The position numbers and the translations under genes were made by a program. From Asterias amurensis (lineage: Eukaryota; Echinodermata; Asteroidea; Forcipulatida; Asteriidae): a stretch of DNA of 64,000 bases. The stretch lies in contig NC_092650.1 in assembly GCF_032118995.1 (NCBI RefSeq), positions 15,126,501 to 15,190,500 on the forward strand. Direction: 5' to 3'. The notes beneath the pieces were generated by a model, which made no database searches, was not told the origin of the DNA, and saw only the letters and a list, made by a program, of their open reading frames with translations. Of this stretch, positions 35,105 to 47,757 are shown one piece after another. Positions within the stretch are counted from its first letter, which is position 1, and each line of letters opens with the position of its first letter.

Positions 35105-35535
35105 GTACAGCCAGCCGCCGGTGTCGCATGCGGATATGTCCTTTATGCAATACTATCCGGAGGACATTATTGCATATGCAATAATGTCCGCCGGACAGTT
35201 TTGCATATGCAATCGTGTCCGCCCGGACGCTGCTGCATATTGCAATGTGTCCGCCCGGACACATTTGCATGTGCAGTTGTGTCCGCCCCGTGTAAAATCA
35301 TCCTTGCAGTAAATAAAACGCCCTTAGTCGACGGAACACGTTCCCCTCTTTTTTACAAGCTATAAATGCATGTAATAAAATGTTGGGCTGCTGGGTATTC
35401 GCTGCAATCATAAAATACGTGAGTATTCATGCTGCATATGTACGTAGGTCCAGTGCATGCACACTCGCTTACGCGCGCACATACATGTACATGTCCACCG
35501 GATTGTTTTTGCATAGCCCCGGACACGATTGCACC
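35105..35535. repeat. Dyad-rich block, copy 1 (paralogue of 57590-58023)
   Basis: This 440-bp block is shared in direct orientation with 57590-58023. Its first 180 bp alternate TTGCATATGCAA-type dyads with GTCCGCCCGGAC-type dyads at about 30-base spacing. Further on come TATAAATGCATG and GCATAGCCCCGGACACGATTG. The TTGCATATGCAA sites resemble POU or octamer binding sites. No coding frame is conserved. A regulatory role is inferred only from the layout. Confidence 0.7.
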
Positions 35536-36239
35536 GGCGATCAACAATGTACAAACAAGCGATTAAATCTGGTAACGTACTACGAGATTATGACGAAGAT
35601 GTGAATTTCGAAAAGTAACCAGACTATTTTATTTGCAAACGTATCCAAAATTTGTGGATATGCAAATGATCCAATTCAATGGTGAGAGAGCGATCAACCT
35701 TGTAACTGCTCGACACACCCTGTGGCGAGGTTGACACAACCGTTCACCTGGCAGTGTGCGCGTGCGCAGTGGCGTTTTGGGACCCCCATCACCAGACCCT
35801 ATAGTTGAGAGTGGCACCAAAACGTTTTAGGATACACCAAGTTAGAATAATGGTCCTTGACAGTTACCAAACGTGTTCAGTGACTTTTTTAAAATCCAAA
35901 TACACAAGTCGTCGGTCCAACCGCTTAGAAGGTACGTCTCTGCACCAGGCAAACATTACACTACGTACTGTTTTTTTGTAACACCAACCCAGTGAGCCGT
36001 AACCTTGGACGTGAAATGTCAAGGTACGCATAGGGCACATACACAACAGGCAGAGGGTAAAAGGCTGATGGATTCCAGACTTTTGGCACTATAATACAAC
36101 TAAATATTTATAAAGCGCCTTTGCATTAAGATCAAAGCGCTGTAAAGAGCAAAACCAATGGAACTATAAATACAACAAATTACATCTGATACACGTGAGT
36201 TTTGTGATATTTTTTTAACAAAGGCAAAGAGTTGTAATT

Positions 36240-36830
36240 TCTGATGCATACTGGTAGGTTGTCCCATAATATTCACCATTGGCACTCGACATTTTGTTCA
36301 TGTAAACATACAAAATACTTGCGTCTCACCTTGATGTCAAATATGAAACTGTTATTTGTTGCACTTATTTGTATAACGGCCAGCAGGGCGGACGGTCCAA
36401 GTCCAAACGTGGCTTTAAAGCAAAATACAGGTCTTGGATTCAACTGATTGGAGGATCGTCTCGACAAAAAAGACCACCGAGCGTTCGACTCTTCAAACAC
36501 TACGTGGTGACCTTCATCAGATATCCATGAGCCGTGGACGTGTGCATCAAGATCTGGTTGTCTGATTGGGCCTACGTCTTATTTGTATCCGACGGTAAAT
36601 TATTATTGTGCTGCCCTATGAGTCTGACATATTATTTACGGACGTCAAAGTGGATCGGGGGGGGGGGGCTTGGCTTATTGTGTTTGAAGAGTGGTTCATG
36701 CTATAGCGCCCTCTCGCGGGGAAAACCGTGTGTACTTACTGAAGTGCGAAAGTGTCAGATGTATTTTGTTGTAGCTGTAAGTATTCTGTAGTTGGATGAA
36801 CCGTTGGTTTGAAAACTATTGGTGATTACT
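36240..36830. repeat. Segment paralogous to 23400-24000, 45230-46245 and 52760-53250
   Basis: It contains the small frame above, GTCACCACG, a G-run next to GGATCGG, and GCGCCCTCTCGCGGGGAAAA. The stretch after it, to about 37330, matches 53300-53690 but with an internal inversion there. Confidence 0.75.
36334..36447 (+). CDS. Short ORF with signal-peptide-like start (37 aa)
   Basis: ATG at 36334; MSNMKLLFVALICITASRAD is a plausible secretory leader, followed by GPSPNVALKQNTGLGFN and a stop. The paralogous copy at 23799-23903 keeps the frame; the copy near 45320 does not. No GT donor in phase is obvious at its end. Low confidence as a gene. Confidence 0.3.
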   Translation: MSNMKLLFVALICITASRADGPSPNVALKQNTGLGFN

Positions 36831-37849
36831 TAAAATAATTTTAAGCATAAAAAGCTGGTAGAGAGCAATGAAGAGATGATGATAGTGCAAAACATTGTGC
36901 ACATGCTTAGACCATTATGCTATCAGCAAAAAAATAACCCTTAGGCCAACGAAGTCATATGCCTTAGTCTCGATTCTAAGTGTGCCACAGCTATTCAAAA
37001 TGGCACAGGAGTGAAAACACGGCACTTGAAAAGGTCAAACTGAAGTTGTACTTTGTATTCATTATATAGGGATAGTTATCATAACAGGCGATATACACCA
37101 TAAACAACAACATATGTGTTGATACTTCTGCAGGGGTGGGAGGAATTAAGGCCAACTTTTAATGAAAGAGGACAAACATAAAAACAAAATAAAAATAAAA
37201 AATATATAAGAAAATCCACACGATGACGTTTCAAGTTAAAATATTTCGCTGCAATGACGTGTTCTTCATCACAGAGTACGTGCAGTTGCAGATACGCATA
37301 CATCCAACGTGAACATCACAGGTCAACACATACGATGATTCTATTACCATAAACAACTTTGAAAACTAAAACATTTCAAACAAAAAATGTTTGATACAAA
37401 CACAAGTGATCCTCATTTTTGGGGCGCATTACAGTTATCATACTCCCAGATGGCAAACTTTAGGAGCATGGCTTTTGAATGGCGGTAAGAGCCATGCTCT
37501 CTACAAATTACAGATAATGTATAGACAAAACTAAAGTTCTGTGCTCTCGAGTCCATTATAGCAAACAAGAAAGTTCTATCAGGTCCAACACTGAGGGCGC
37601 ACGTTGTATCCCCATATTTATTAGCCTTATACTCTTATACGCAAGCACCGGCAAGCACCGGCCCGCTCTGATGTTGGACGACGAGCTGCACGGTAGGCTT
37701 ATTTGACACCCGTGGGGTCAAAGCATGATTTTTCGAGATTTGTCTACCTCGTACAACAATAAAAATAATAATAATAATAAGCATCTACATAGCGCCATCT
37801 ATCTAGAAAACTAATCCGAGGCGCTGGAGAGGAAAAGAAACCGAAACAA

Positions 37850-38820
37850 AGAAGTTTATACAAAGAAAAGGATCAAAAGAGTGCCTAATTACCGTGACTT
37901 AGGAAACAAATAGGTTTTTAGTTGCAACTTAAATGTGTCTAATGAAGAAGCTGTGCGAATGGCTATTAGTAGAGTATTCCAGAGGGTTGGTGTGTGTCCT
38001 CGGTGTCACAAGAAGACACTTGTTTGATGATCTGAGGCTGCGTTGAGGAATGTAATGTGAAATAAGTTCATTGAGATAGCCTGGTGCTATTCCATGGAGT
38101 ACTTTCCATGTTAAAAGTAAAATTTTGAACTGAATACGCTCTTGTACTGGCAACCAATGAAGTTTCTGTAAAACCGGTGAAATATTATCAAATTTAGAGG
38201 TCTTAGAGAGGACCCTAGCTGCTGCATTCAGGGCAGGTTGGAGTTTATTTAGATTTTGTTTAGAAATATTGAACAAAAGACCATTTCCAATATCTAAACG
38301 AGATAAAACAAAGGCATGTACCAGGATAGAAGCTGATTTGTCATCAAGAGTTCTACGAAAACTGTTCAAGTTATGGATATTATAATACACAGACTTACAA
38401 ACTTTCTTTACATGTGTATCCATAGACATATTCATATCAAAAATAACACCAAGATTACGTACAGATGTAGCGGGGGTAATCTGAGCACTACCAATATTTA
38501 CATGATGGGTTTTTATCAAACGCTGCTGATACTTAGATGAAACAATGAGCAATTCTGATTTAGATTCATTTAACTTAAACTTGTTCACAAGCATCCAGGA
38601 TCTCATATCTGTGATGCGGTTTTCCAAGCGATGTTTTGCAGACAGTTCACTTGCTGTGTCGTATGGATCGAATGGTACATACAGTTGAGTGTCGTCTGCA
38701 TTAGATGAATCATTACGTCATGCCTTCGTGCAATGTTTGCGAGAGGAGAAGAATATAATATGATGAAAAACAAAGGTCAGAGGACAGATCCTTGAGGGAC
38801 TCCGAAAATCAGTACAACGA
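37850..38820 (-). pseudogene. CR1/jockey-type non-LTR retrotransposon, reverse transcriptase remnant
   Basis: The minus-strand order shows FGVPQGSVL (broken by a stop), PLANIARRHD, then NADDTQLYVPFDP (a YADD active site with Tyr changed to Asn). The frame from 38627 follows, with LNESKSELLIVSSKYQ, VRNLGVIFDMNMSM, and the conserved tail LQPALNAAARVLSKTSKFD and LHWLPVQERIQFKILLLTWK. After GTPRTHT-like residues a shift leads to PTLWNTLLIAIRTASSLDTF. The 3' end has an imperfect (TTATTA)-type tail near 37760-37780. It is a 5'-truncated, frameshifted copy with no activity expected. Confidence 0.85.
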
Positions 38821-38879
38821 AGCGGCTTTGTTTTGAACGAGGTTGAGAAAACCTCGAAAAACTATGCTTCGACCCACAG

Positions 38880-39730
38880 TACATCATTTATTTATTTATT
38901 TATATTGCGCCAATTCCCCCCCCCCCCAAAAAAAAAAAAAAATGTACGCAAGCGCATAACAAAATAATTTTAAAAATACCGTTATATGTATCAAGTACAG
39001 TTATGTACTAAATATGCAGTTCGTCGTCAAACGCTACGTGGACGCTGGACGTGGACGTAGCTTTGGACAAGGCGTCGTAAACTCTTAGAGTTTAAAGGCA
39101 GGGGACACTTTTGGTAATTACTGTAAAGAGAGAGAGACGGGAAGGTGAGAGACGGTCCTCTACTTAATAAAGGACGAGCATTCGCCAAAATACATGTCAA
39201 TAAATGGAACAGTCAGTAAGCCAATGACGTTTTATGAAAATCTCTACTATACAGGTTTTAATACTTCCAACCCATAGAAAACATACAAAAAGTTATAACA
39301 CTACAGTATACACTACATGTAGCCTACATAATGCAGTGCACGAAGTTCACCAAAAGGTCAGCACACCCAGAGGCTAATGGACGCACGTGTGTGACAGTGC
39401 TGCCTGGCATACATAGTGGTTTTACAAATAAAACGATCCAAATAGAGAGCTACAAAATCACAATGATTTGGGCATTAATGAGGGTAAGAACACAAAATAA
39501 TACTCACAAATATCTCTACAACTCTATTGATCCCATATAAATAGATTTTGGAGCATGGCCAGAGCCGTGCTCCCTATAAAAATAGAGAGAATCACAGACC
39601 CAAATAAATTAGTTGCTCTTCCACGTCGAAGCTATAGAAAAAGAGAGTGATTGTCACGTGACAACACCAAAAGTTAACTTTGAACAAATCCAACAATGAG
39701 GGCGCACTTTGGATTCCTACATTACTCAAT
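38880..39730. other. Non-coding stretch with partial direct repeat of 37461-37618
   Basis: 39549-39718 shares GGAGCATGGC, GAGC-rich hairpin and AACAATGAGGGCGCAC landmarks with 37461-37618, so the retrotransposon remnant is flanked by related sequence. A truncated family 1 start is at 39090. Nothing else was recognised. Confidence 0.5.
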
Positions 39731-39958
39731 ATAATTATTAACATAAAACCTTGATTGGTGAACTTGAGGTCTCAAAATCAACCCTACGCACACAACTTCG
39801 TGTGACAAGGGTGTTTTCTTTCTTTCATTATTATCTCGCAAGTTCGATGACCGATTGAGCTCAATTTTTCACAGGTTTGTCATTTTATGCATATGTTGAG
39901 ATACACCAACTGTGAAGGCTAGTCTTCGACAATTACCAATAGTGTCCACTGGCTTTAA

Positions 39959-40199
39959 GTAACGTAGTTTTTGAGAAAGAGGTAATTTTTCAGACTTCTA
40001 GCTAGAAGATTTCTATAGATTTCTATCTGAAAGCACACAAATTCGTCCAACAAGGGTATTTTTTCTTTCATAATTCTCGCAACGTCGATGACCAATTGAG
40101 CCCAAATTTCCACAGGCTTGTTATTTTATGCTTACGGTGGGATACACCAAGTGAGAAGACTAGTCTTTGACAATTACCAAACGTGTACAGGGCCTTTAA
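39959..40199. repeat. Partial family 1-like MITE at the HNMT copy D stop
   Basis: This half copy joins directly to another family 1 half copy (39726-39958). Its terminal CCTTTAA contains the copy D stop (40196-40198), as in copies A and B. Confidence 0.75.
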
Positions 40200-43145
40200 T
40201 TAGACGGCTTCGTAACGATAACTGCCTCCCAATCATTACTCATGAGGATTTTACTCCCGTCTTTCTTAGAGCACTCACTGCTGGCCATGTGCTCTATCAC
40301 CTCCTTATACTTGGTCGCTGATGCCGTCTTCTTGAACTCGCTCACTTGAAGACAGAAATCAAGCAAGAGATCCCCATCCTCAGATGTCTCGTCAAAGCAT
40401 TTGGTGATCTCCATTTCAGAAGTGTGTCGACTCAGGACATAAGGGATGTCATGGCGATCGAACGAGCTGAGCATGTCAGCTGAGCTAGACTCACGCAGAC
40501 CATGTTTCAACATGTCGGGCATACGAGCCCTGAACTTCCTCAAGCCAGCTTGGTCTGAAAGAGAAAACAATACATCCCGAGTACGAGATTTTGTATTCTG
40601 AAAAATCGTAAATTAACCTCCAGCAGATATAACACCAATCTTGAGTTAGGATGAGTAAACTCGTCCTACCTCAATAGGTTGGACAAAGGAGGGTCCCCGA
40701 TTGCAGGTGTTTACACACTTGCGTGAAGTGGGTGGGGGTGTGTGTGTAAAAAAAAAAAAAAAAACTCTTTATCCCCAGTGCAAATTTAACATCTATTATT
40801 AATTCCTAAGTTGGGAAGAGTTTGGTGAAATCGACGGCTGTGTCAGAGAGCTGGGAGCTTACATAAAACCCTATACATGTATGTTGCACTGCAAGTAAGC
40901 AACTGGCTATTAAAGGCAGTGGACACTATTGGTAATTTCTCAAAATAATTGTTAGCATAAAACCTCACATGGTAATGAGTAATGGGGAGCTATTGATAGT
41001 ATAAAACATTGTGAGAAACGCCTCCCTCTGAAGTGACACAGTTTTCGAGAAAGGAGTAATTTTCCACGAATTTGATTTCGAGACATCAGATTAAGAACTT
41101 GAGGTCTCGAAATCAACCATCTAAACGCACACAACTTCGTGTGACAAGGGTGTTTTTTTTTCTTTCATTATTATCTCGCAACTGCGACGACCGATCAAGC
41201 TCAAATTTTCACAGGTTTGTCATTTTATGCATATGTTGGATACACCAAGTGAGAAGACTGGTCTTTGGATAGTGCTTCTTCTTTGTTATTACTGTGAGTA
41301 CGAATTTAGTTAAAATACTATTTCCCATGACTTCTACAAGAGAATACGCTTAAGAAACACAATTGAAGTTTGAGTGGTCATGGCAAGGTCGTGTGCCCAC
41401 TGATTTTATTTTTTTTTACAACATAGGCTGGTCCGCAGCTGTCTCAAAGGAAGCCCCATTGCGTCTGAAGCTGACCGTTGCTGTTGTTCAATGTTTGCCC
41501 CCCAAAAAAGTAATTCTACCGGTTTCAAGTCTGCAATAGCGGCCTTTAGTCTACTTTTTAAACTGTTCACTTATTGTATGTCATTTTCTTAATCTTTTGC
41601 AATTGTTACTGTCATGCGCCCTCGAACAAGCTGGTCCTGGAGAGAGCGCAATATAAGATCAATAAACTATTGTTATTATTATTGTTATTACCCCATATCT
41701 AGTACATTATTGCCCGAAGAAGCGCCCTCTTGTTAGATTTACCTCAGTCACCAGCCTGAGCTAATCAGTGGGGCGTTTTTCTTGGCTGATGCAGTGGTAC
41801 AACCGAGATCTCAGACTTGAAATCAAGTCTGGTGCCAATGTAACTGCATGAATTCTTGTGTGTTTACCTGATAGGAGAATCGAAATCATTATGCCACCAG
41901 GTTCCAGGAGATCGTACAGATACATCAAGAAACTGTCTATATCATCCACGTGGTACAGGGAGTGAATAGCGCTGATGAAATGAAACTTGGTTCCAACTCC
42001 GTCAGTATCTCTGTATTGTTCGAGGGTTTGCTGTCGCCAGTCAAACTTCACACCTTGTAGTTCGTGTCCCTTGGTTTGAACCAATGCCTTGTACTTGATG
42101 ATTTGACTTTCATCTGGTTCAACTACACGATTAGTGATGATAGGATATTTCTTCAGTAGTGCCGTCAAAAATGGAAAGTCCACTTCCCCTTTGAATACAC
42201 AAAATAGCATATATTGCGCCGGTCAAATATAAGGACACTTATTATTTCTTGCAATTTTATTACATTTACCATTAAATTCAACATTAATGATGGATTGGTT
42301 ATGATAAGAGAACCACCTTGTGTGACTGATAGTATTCTATATGGATTTTGAGGCACTGTATGTTCAGGTATCAATATATTATTTGTTTTGCGGTATAAAA
42401 CACCATGTGTATATCCTCTTTCCAGGTAGATTATGTTTTTGAGAACTTGTCTTGCATGCTTTTATAATTGTACCACCACGGAGTAGATTTTCGGAATTCG
42501 GGGGGACTTCTCAATTCTGAGAACAACTTTCCTACTAGGGCCTATACTTTAATAGGCGGAAGGCAGAAAAACGGCTGGGAATTTACGTTAGATTTGGATC
42601 GAGGGGATTTCTGAAACTTTCACTGCGCGGAGTGAGTTCTTGGTCTTATCGTTTCGACTAGCTTGCTCTAGTCATCGTCAGGGGATTTCTATGTTAAAAT
42701 GTATAGTACGTGTACACGACATCAACACTTTGAAGGTCAATGGCCAAGTTTGACTAATTTCGAGTTTTTTGATGCAATCAAACCCACGGGCATTAATTCA
42801 AGAAGGATCCTAAACATACTTTTAAAAAAAAATAATAAAAAATGTCCAGTTTAAATTTATCTAGGTTTTGAGATTCAAAAGTTTAATTCGTTATCAAAGA
42901 AGATTGTTATTGCAGCGAATGATTTGAAACACTGCCTCACCAGATCCACTGCCTACTCCTAAGACACGGAGCTCATTGTCTTGGTTTATAGTAGGGAGAT
43001 GAGGGACGATCTTGTCGAGTAGCACTGTCTTGGTCCAAGTGTCCTGATGTTCGTACTTGGCAGAATACACAAGGTAAATCTCATATGCCTTGAAGCAGCG
43101 GTCCCGGTTGTTAAACAAAATCATCATGGGTTTCGAATCCGCCAT
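40196..43145 (-). CDS. Histamine N-methyltransferase-like protein, copy D
   Basis: Exons are 43145-42941, 42198-41878 and 40554-40196. The donors are GTGAGG and GTAAAC and the acceptors CAAAG and TTTCAG. Both introns are in phase 1, with 885 nt and 294 residues. It keeps EHQ, GVGSGSGEVDF, VVEP, IHSLYHV, LLEPGG and the Asn of MSNDWEAVIV. It differs from A and B mainly in the first 30 residues of exon 3 (QAGLRKFRARMPDMLKHG), which look independently diverged. Upstream of the start, the AG acceptor-like site of A and B reads GACGG, so a 5' UTR exon may not splice the same way. Function as in copy B. It is transcribed in the same direction as E and F. Confidence 0.88.
40913..41275. repeat. Family 1 MITE
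   Basis: It begins TAAAGGCAGTGGACACTATT; the internal CGAGACATCA/TGAGGTCTCG hairpin is present. The right end is diverged at GGTCTTTGGATAG. Confidence 0.8.
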
Positions 43146-43539
43146 GATGTCACACTTATACTCCCCGATGCAACTTGCCGTCAAAAGAAAATAAAAAAAA
43201 AATACTTGAAGTTGAAAGAAAGGCAAAGCAGCACAAATCAATCCACACTGTGAACTGAAAAATCGGAAATTAAACATATTTTTATAACTTAAACGTTCCT
43301 TTGATGATGAGTTTAGACAGAGGAACTTCATCATTCAAATATCATCAAGGATGACTAATAACAAAAATGTTTTGTTCCTGATGACCGTTCAAGAAAAAAT
43401 ATTTGTCTATTGCGTTTCAAAATATAGTTTCTTAATCAATGAACCGAAATGATTACACATACGAGTACTACCATCATTATTGGATTTTAGCCATTGCATG
43501 GTGAGGTATCAAAATTGGTCTGCGGTTACCATGTGTGTA

Positions 43540-44248
43540 AGTGGGAGAGGTTGATAGTATAACACATTGTGAGAAACGGCTCCCTCTGAAGGAACGTAGT
43601 TTTCGAGAAAGAATTAATTTTTCACGAATTTGATTTCGAGACCTCAGAATTATATTTTGAGGTCTTGAAATCAAGCATCACACAACTTCGTGTGACAAGG
43701 GTGTTTTTCTTTCATTATTATCTCGGAACTTCGACGACCAATTGAGCTCAAGTTTTCATAGGTTTGTTATTTTATGCATATATTGAGACACACCAAGTGA
43801 GAAGTCTGGTCTTTAATACGGTATCGTTGTTTGATGTAACTTCGGCCAATCCAAACAAGGCTTAAAGGCATGGGACAAGTTTGGTAATTACTCAAAATCA
43901 TTATTAGCATAAATCCTTACTTGGTAACGAGTAATGGGGAGCTGTTGACAGTATATTAAAACATTGTGAGAAACGGCTCCCTCTGAAGTAACGTAGTTTT
44001 TGAGAAAGAGGTAGTTTGTCACTCAAATAACAAAAAACTTCAGCCAGAGCATTTTATTATGCATCCGAAAGCACACAAAGTAAAGCAAAAGGTTTTTTCT
44101 TTTTTCTTTCATTATTCTTTTGCAAATTCAATGACCAATTGAGTAAACATTTTAACAGGTTTGTTGTTTAATGCATACGTTAGGATACACCAACGTTAGG
44201 ATACACAAAGTGAGAACACTGGTCTTTGACAATTACCAAACGTTTAAA
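43540..44248. repeat. Two adjacent family 1 MITEs
   Basis: One partial copy is at 43540-43815 and one at 43863-44248 (TTAAAGGCATGGGACAAGTT). They lie upstream of HNMT copy D. Confidence 0.75.
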
Positions 44249-44817
44249 ATCCAAATACACAGGTCTTGGGGCCAACCGCTTAGAAGGTACGTCTCCGCAC
44301 CGGGCGACTCTTTAAACATTACACTACAGTACTGTTTTTTTTATGCAAGTTGCCAGACACAAGGCCTGGGCTTCAAATCAACTATTTTTCCAGGGGCCGT
44401 TGCCACCTACTCATCCCTGGGAATAAAACAGGGTGACCCCCTTTGGCAGTCGTACGGATGTAGGCTTTGGGTACCATCAATCAAAAGCCTGGCTGGTAGA
44501 GCAGAGCACTACCTCCCTGTTCTGTAACACTATAACCAAGTGAGTCGTTAAATTCACTTGGAAAGATAATTTTTCTTTTCTTTTTTACATTTGAGTAAAT
44601 GTTTCTGAACAATAAAATAATTTTTTGAGTAATTGGTTTTAACGATTATATGTTTAAAAAAATAAATAAAGTTGTGTGGGAAGGTGACTCCGCCTACCCC
44701 TTTTGTGACGTCAATCGAGGCAGACTGTGCCTCGATCGAACATCGAACACACGTACGTGCATTTTACAATTCAAGTCCTAGTCTCTAGTCCTAGTCTTTT
44801 CTTGCATTTTTCCGGCA

Positions 44818-44952
44818 ATGTCGACCACGTGTATTACTGCTGGATGCAGCAAAACGAAGGGGTCAGTTTGCAAGTCTTTTCCGGTGCTGGGCAGCAAACA
44901 CTTCGAGCCGTCGTGCTTCGATATCCGACATACACGACACATTTTGACATGA
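44818..44952 (+). pseudogene. THAP-type zinc-finger fragment
   Basis: ATG at 44818 gives MSTTCITAGCSKTKG, then KSFPV and, after an apparent deletion of the middle, GSKHFEPSCF before a stop at 44952. The C-x4-C start, the following Phe-Pro and the HFEPSCF end are hallmarks of THAP domains, found in DNA-binding proteins and P-element-type transposases. About 30 middle residues, including the Trp and the second Cys, are missing. It is a remnant or a chance short match. TGACGTCA sites flank it near 44706 and 45035. Confidence 0.5.
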
Positions 44953-45528
44953 AGAGAAAAGTTCTTTTCCATAACATGACGCCATCCCATAATTTTTTCC
45001 AGCTAGTGGGGAAGTCGAATTGACGTCTCGATTGACGTCACGAACAGCGCCCTCTCGGCTCGGGCTTATTTTTAAATTTGTAAATAACATGGAAACCTTA
45101 GTTAATTGTTAATTCATATTCCACTCATCAAAACACATATTTTTAGTGACAAAAGCTTTATTATGACAAAATACCACTTCCAGGTGACTTTAAACCTTGA
45201 ACGTGTTACGCATAGGGCCCACACTCAACAGGGAATGGCTGAGGGATTTCCGAGTGTTGGCACTATTGCCACTCGATATTTTGTTCATGCGAACATAAAA
45301 AATACTTGCGTCTCACCTTGATGTCAAAAAATGATACAGACTGTTGTTTGTTGTACTCAAACTTATTACGGCCAACAGCAGGGCGGACGGTCCAAACAAG
45401 GCTTAAAAAGCAAAATACATGTCGTAGATTAAACTGATTGGAGGATCGATCGTCTCGACCAAACAGACCACCGACTCTTCAAACATGTCTACCCCGGTAT
45501 ACGTGGTGACTTTCAGATGCCCCCCATG

Positions 45529-46088
45529 TATGGGGCGCCGTTTGTCAATTAATTGTTTGACACTTTTAAGGCATGTTTTTACCATGGTTTACAGCAATTA
45601 GATGTAAACCATAGAAACTGTTGCCAAATCCTGTTATGGTTTACATACCAGTAAAGTATTTGTCCTGTATAAGTTTATGGTTTACAAACCATGAACCTAC
45701 AAAAACATTTACAAATCGTGGTTCATAAACCAAGAAAATTTACGCATCTCAAAAAACATGGTTAATAAACCATAAAAACTGAAGCATCAAATTCATGGTT
45801 TACAAATCATGGTTTATAAACCATGAAAATTGAGACATCTAAAACACATGGTTTATAAACCATGAAAATTGAAGAATAAAAATCGTGGTTTACAAATCAT
45901 GGTTAATAAACCATAAAAACTGAACCATAAAATCATGGTTTGTGATCATGGTTTATAAACCATGAAAATCGAGACATCTTAAAAAAACATGGTTTATAAA
46001 CCATGAAAATCGAGAATTCTTAAAAACCATGGTTTATAAACCATGAAAATTTACATGAAAACAATTAATTGACAGACGGCGCCCCATA
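45529..46088. mobile_element. Inverted-repeat element filled with a palindrome array (CATGGTTTATAAACCATG)
   Basis: The ends are 30-bp inverted repeats with one mismatch (45529-45558 and 46059-46088), containing TATGGGGCGCCGT and GTCAATTAATTG. Inside are five perfect CATGGTTTATAAACCATG modules and several variants (TTAATAA, TTTACAAAT), spaced by AAAATTGAGACATCT-like linkers. No coding frame is present. The paralogous segments near 23730 and 36525 lack it, which gives an empty-site comparison. Confidence 0.88.
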
Positions 46089-46249
46089 CCCATGAGCCGT
46101 GGTGACGTGTACATTCAGATCTGATTATATTGGTTATTTTTTATGATGATATATTATTATTGTGCTGCCCTATGAGTATGACATATTATTTTTTGGACGT
46201 CAAAGTGGGTCGGGGGCTTGGCTTATTGTGTTTTAAGAATGGTTCAGAA

Positions 46250-47757
46250 CCGTATATTTGGAGAGTTGCGACAACTTGCGATTAGAAGCCATTTTGTATC
46301 CAAAGTGACGGTAAACAACGTTCGTTCATTACAAGCGTGTACAGTTTTTGCCGTGCGTTAAATCGGAACGTTGGTTGTGTACGTGTGTGACCGCGCAACA
46401 CCAATGGTCTTGGAACCAAGACTAATAGTATACCGATCATAGCCCATCAATATTGTTTACATGGATGGAGGAAAGAAGTAGTTTCCTGTTTTTAACAGAG
46501 AGCCATTTCATTATACATCAGCTCAATAAGCTGGGCTTAGTTAGTTTGTGGAAGAGTCAATCCAATATGGACTCGGATCGGAAGTAAATGATCATTGATC
46601 AGTTCAATTCATAATTCTAATGTTTATCATTTACAAATTACTTATTTTCAAATTGCTGCATCTGATGAATTGCAAGTAAATGTTTACTTTTTAACACAAA
46701 GACAAACGTAGAAATACAGCAAAGCAATGCACAAATGGAACCACTGAAATTGCTCATAAAAATTAGGACAGTCAACCAGGGAGCATTTAGTTTGATTTTG
46801 AAGAAAGTTTAAATAAGTTCACACTAATTCTCTGGTTATTCTCTGGTTCTTCCACATAACAAATACAAATTTAACTATGGTTTGTGTTCCTCATGACTGT
46901 GATCATCTCTTTGGAATTGGGGTGACATGATTGATGAATTTGACTAGTTACTAATGTAATATTAATGAGGAAAGTTGATGTGTCATTAGTAGGCCATTTG
47001 GCTGACACATCCTAATCTTTTTTCCATAATATTTCAGAAAAGGGAATCTAAGCAATTATGTATTGTTACTGCTGCTTGTTTATTTTGTACAGCATTCTTT
47101 AATCCCGCAGAACTGAATGGATGAGACTCCTGTGCTTTAAAGGCCATTGTGAATGGGACCACACGAATGCATTGATGTACTATTTGTGGGACTTCTGCAA
47201 GAGCCAAGAAGTATCACGAAGGCGTACAATATATTTCTTCTTCTGATTATGAACTGCAAAGCTCATCATCACCTGCCACTACAATTACATAGAAGTCTGT
47301 GTCATTTGGACTACTTTGTGACAGTGTGCAGTTAGCCCCATGTTTTTGTAATGTACACGTTTGCATTAGGAAATTATAGATGTTACCTCCAATATAAGTA
47401 TTAATCACACGAGCAGAAGTGGAATACGGAAAAATATTGCCTTCTGTGTCCCATATCCAACAAGGCCGAAGGCTGAGTCGCAGAAGCGTTAAATTTCCTC
47501 GTATTTCACGAGCGCGCGTGTGATAATGTATGGGCTGTGCAATTTAGGTTTATATCACACTCTTGTTGCTATGGAACGACCAATCAGAATCAACAGTTTA
47601 AGTCTACTTGAAGATAATGACCAATACATGTCTGGTATAACCAGTTACAATCCAGTACATTTTTGCTTTACCATTAGTTTATATGTTACATGGGGTGATC
47701 AGTCAACACTAAAAGCCATTTGCAAATCAGATTTGCATAATGTCTGGTAGCTGGTAC
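46250..47757. other. Gene-poor AT-rich stretch
   Basis: Only short frames are seen and no repeat family was recognised. Nothing here could be matched to a known protein. Confidence 0.5.
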
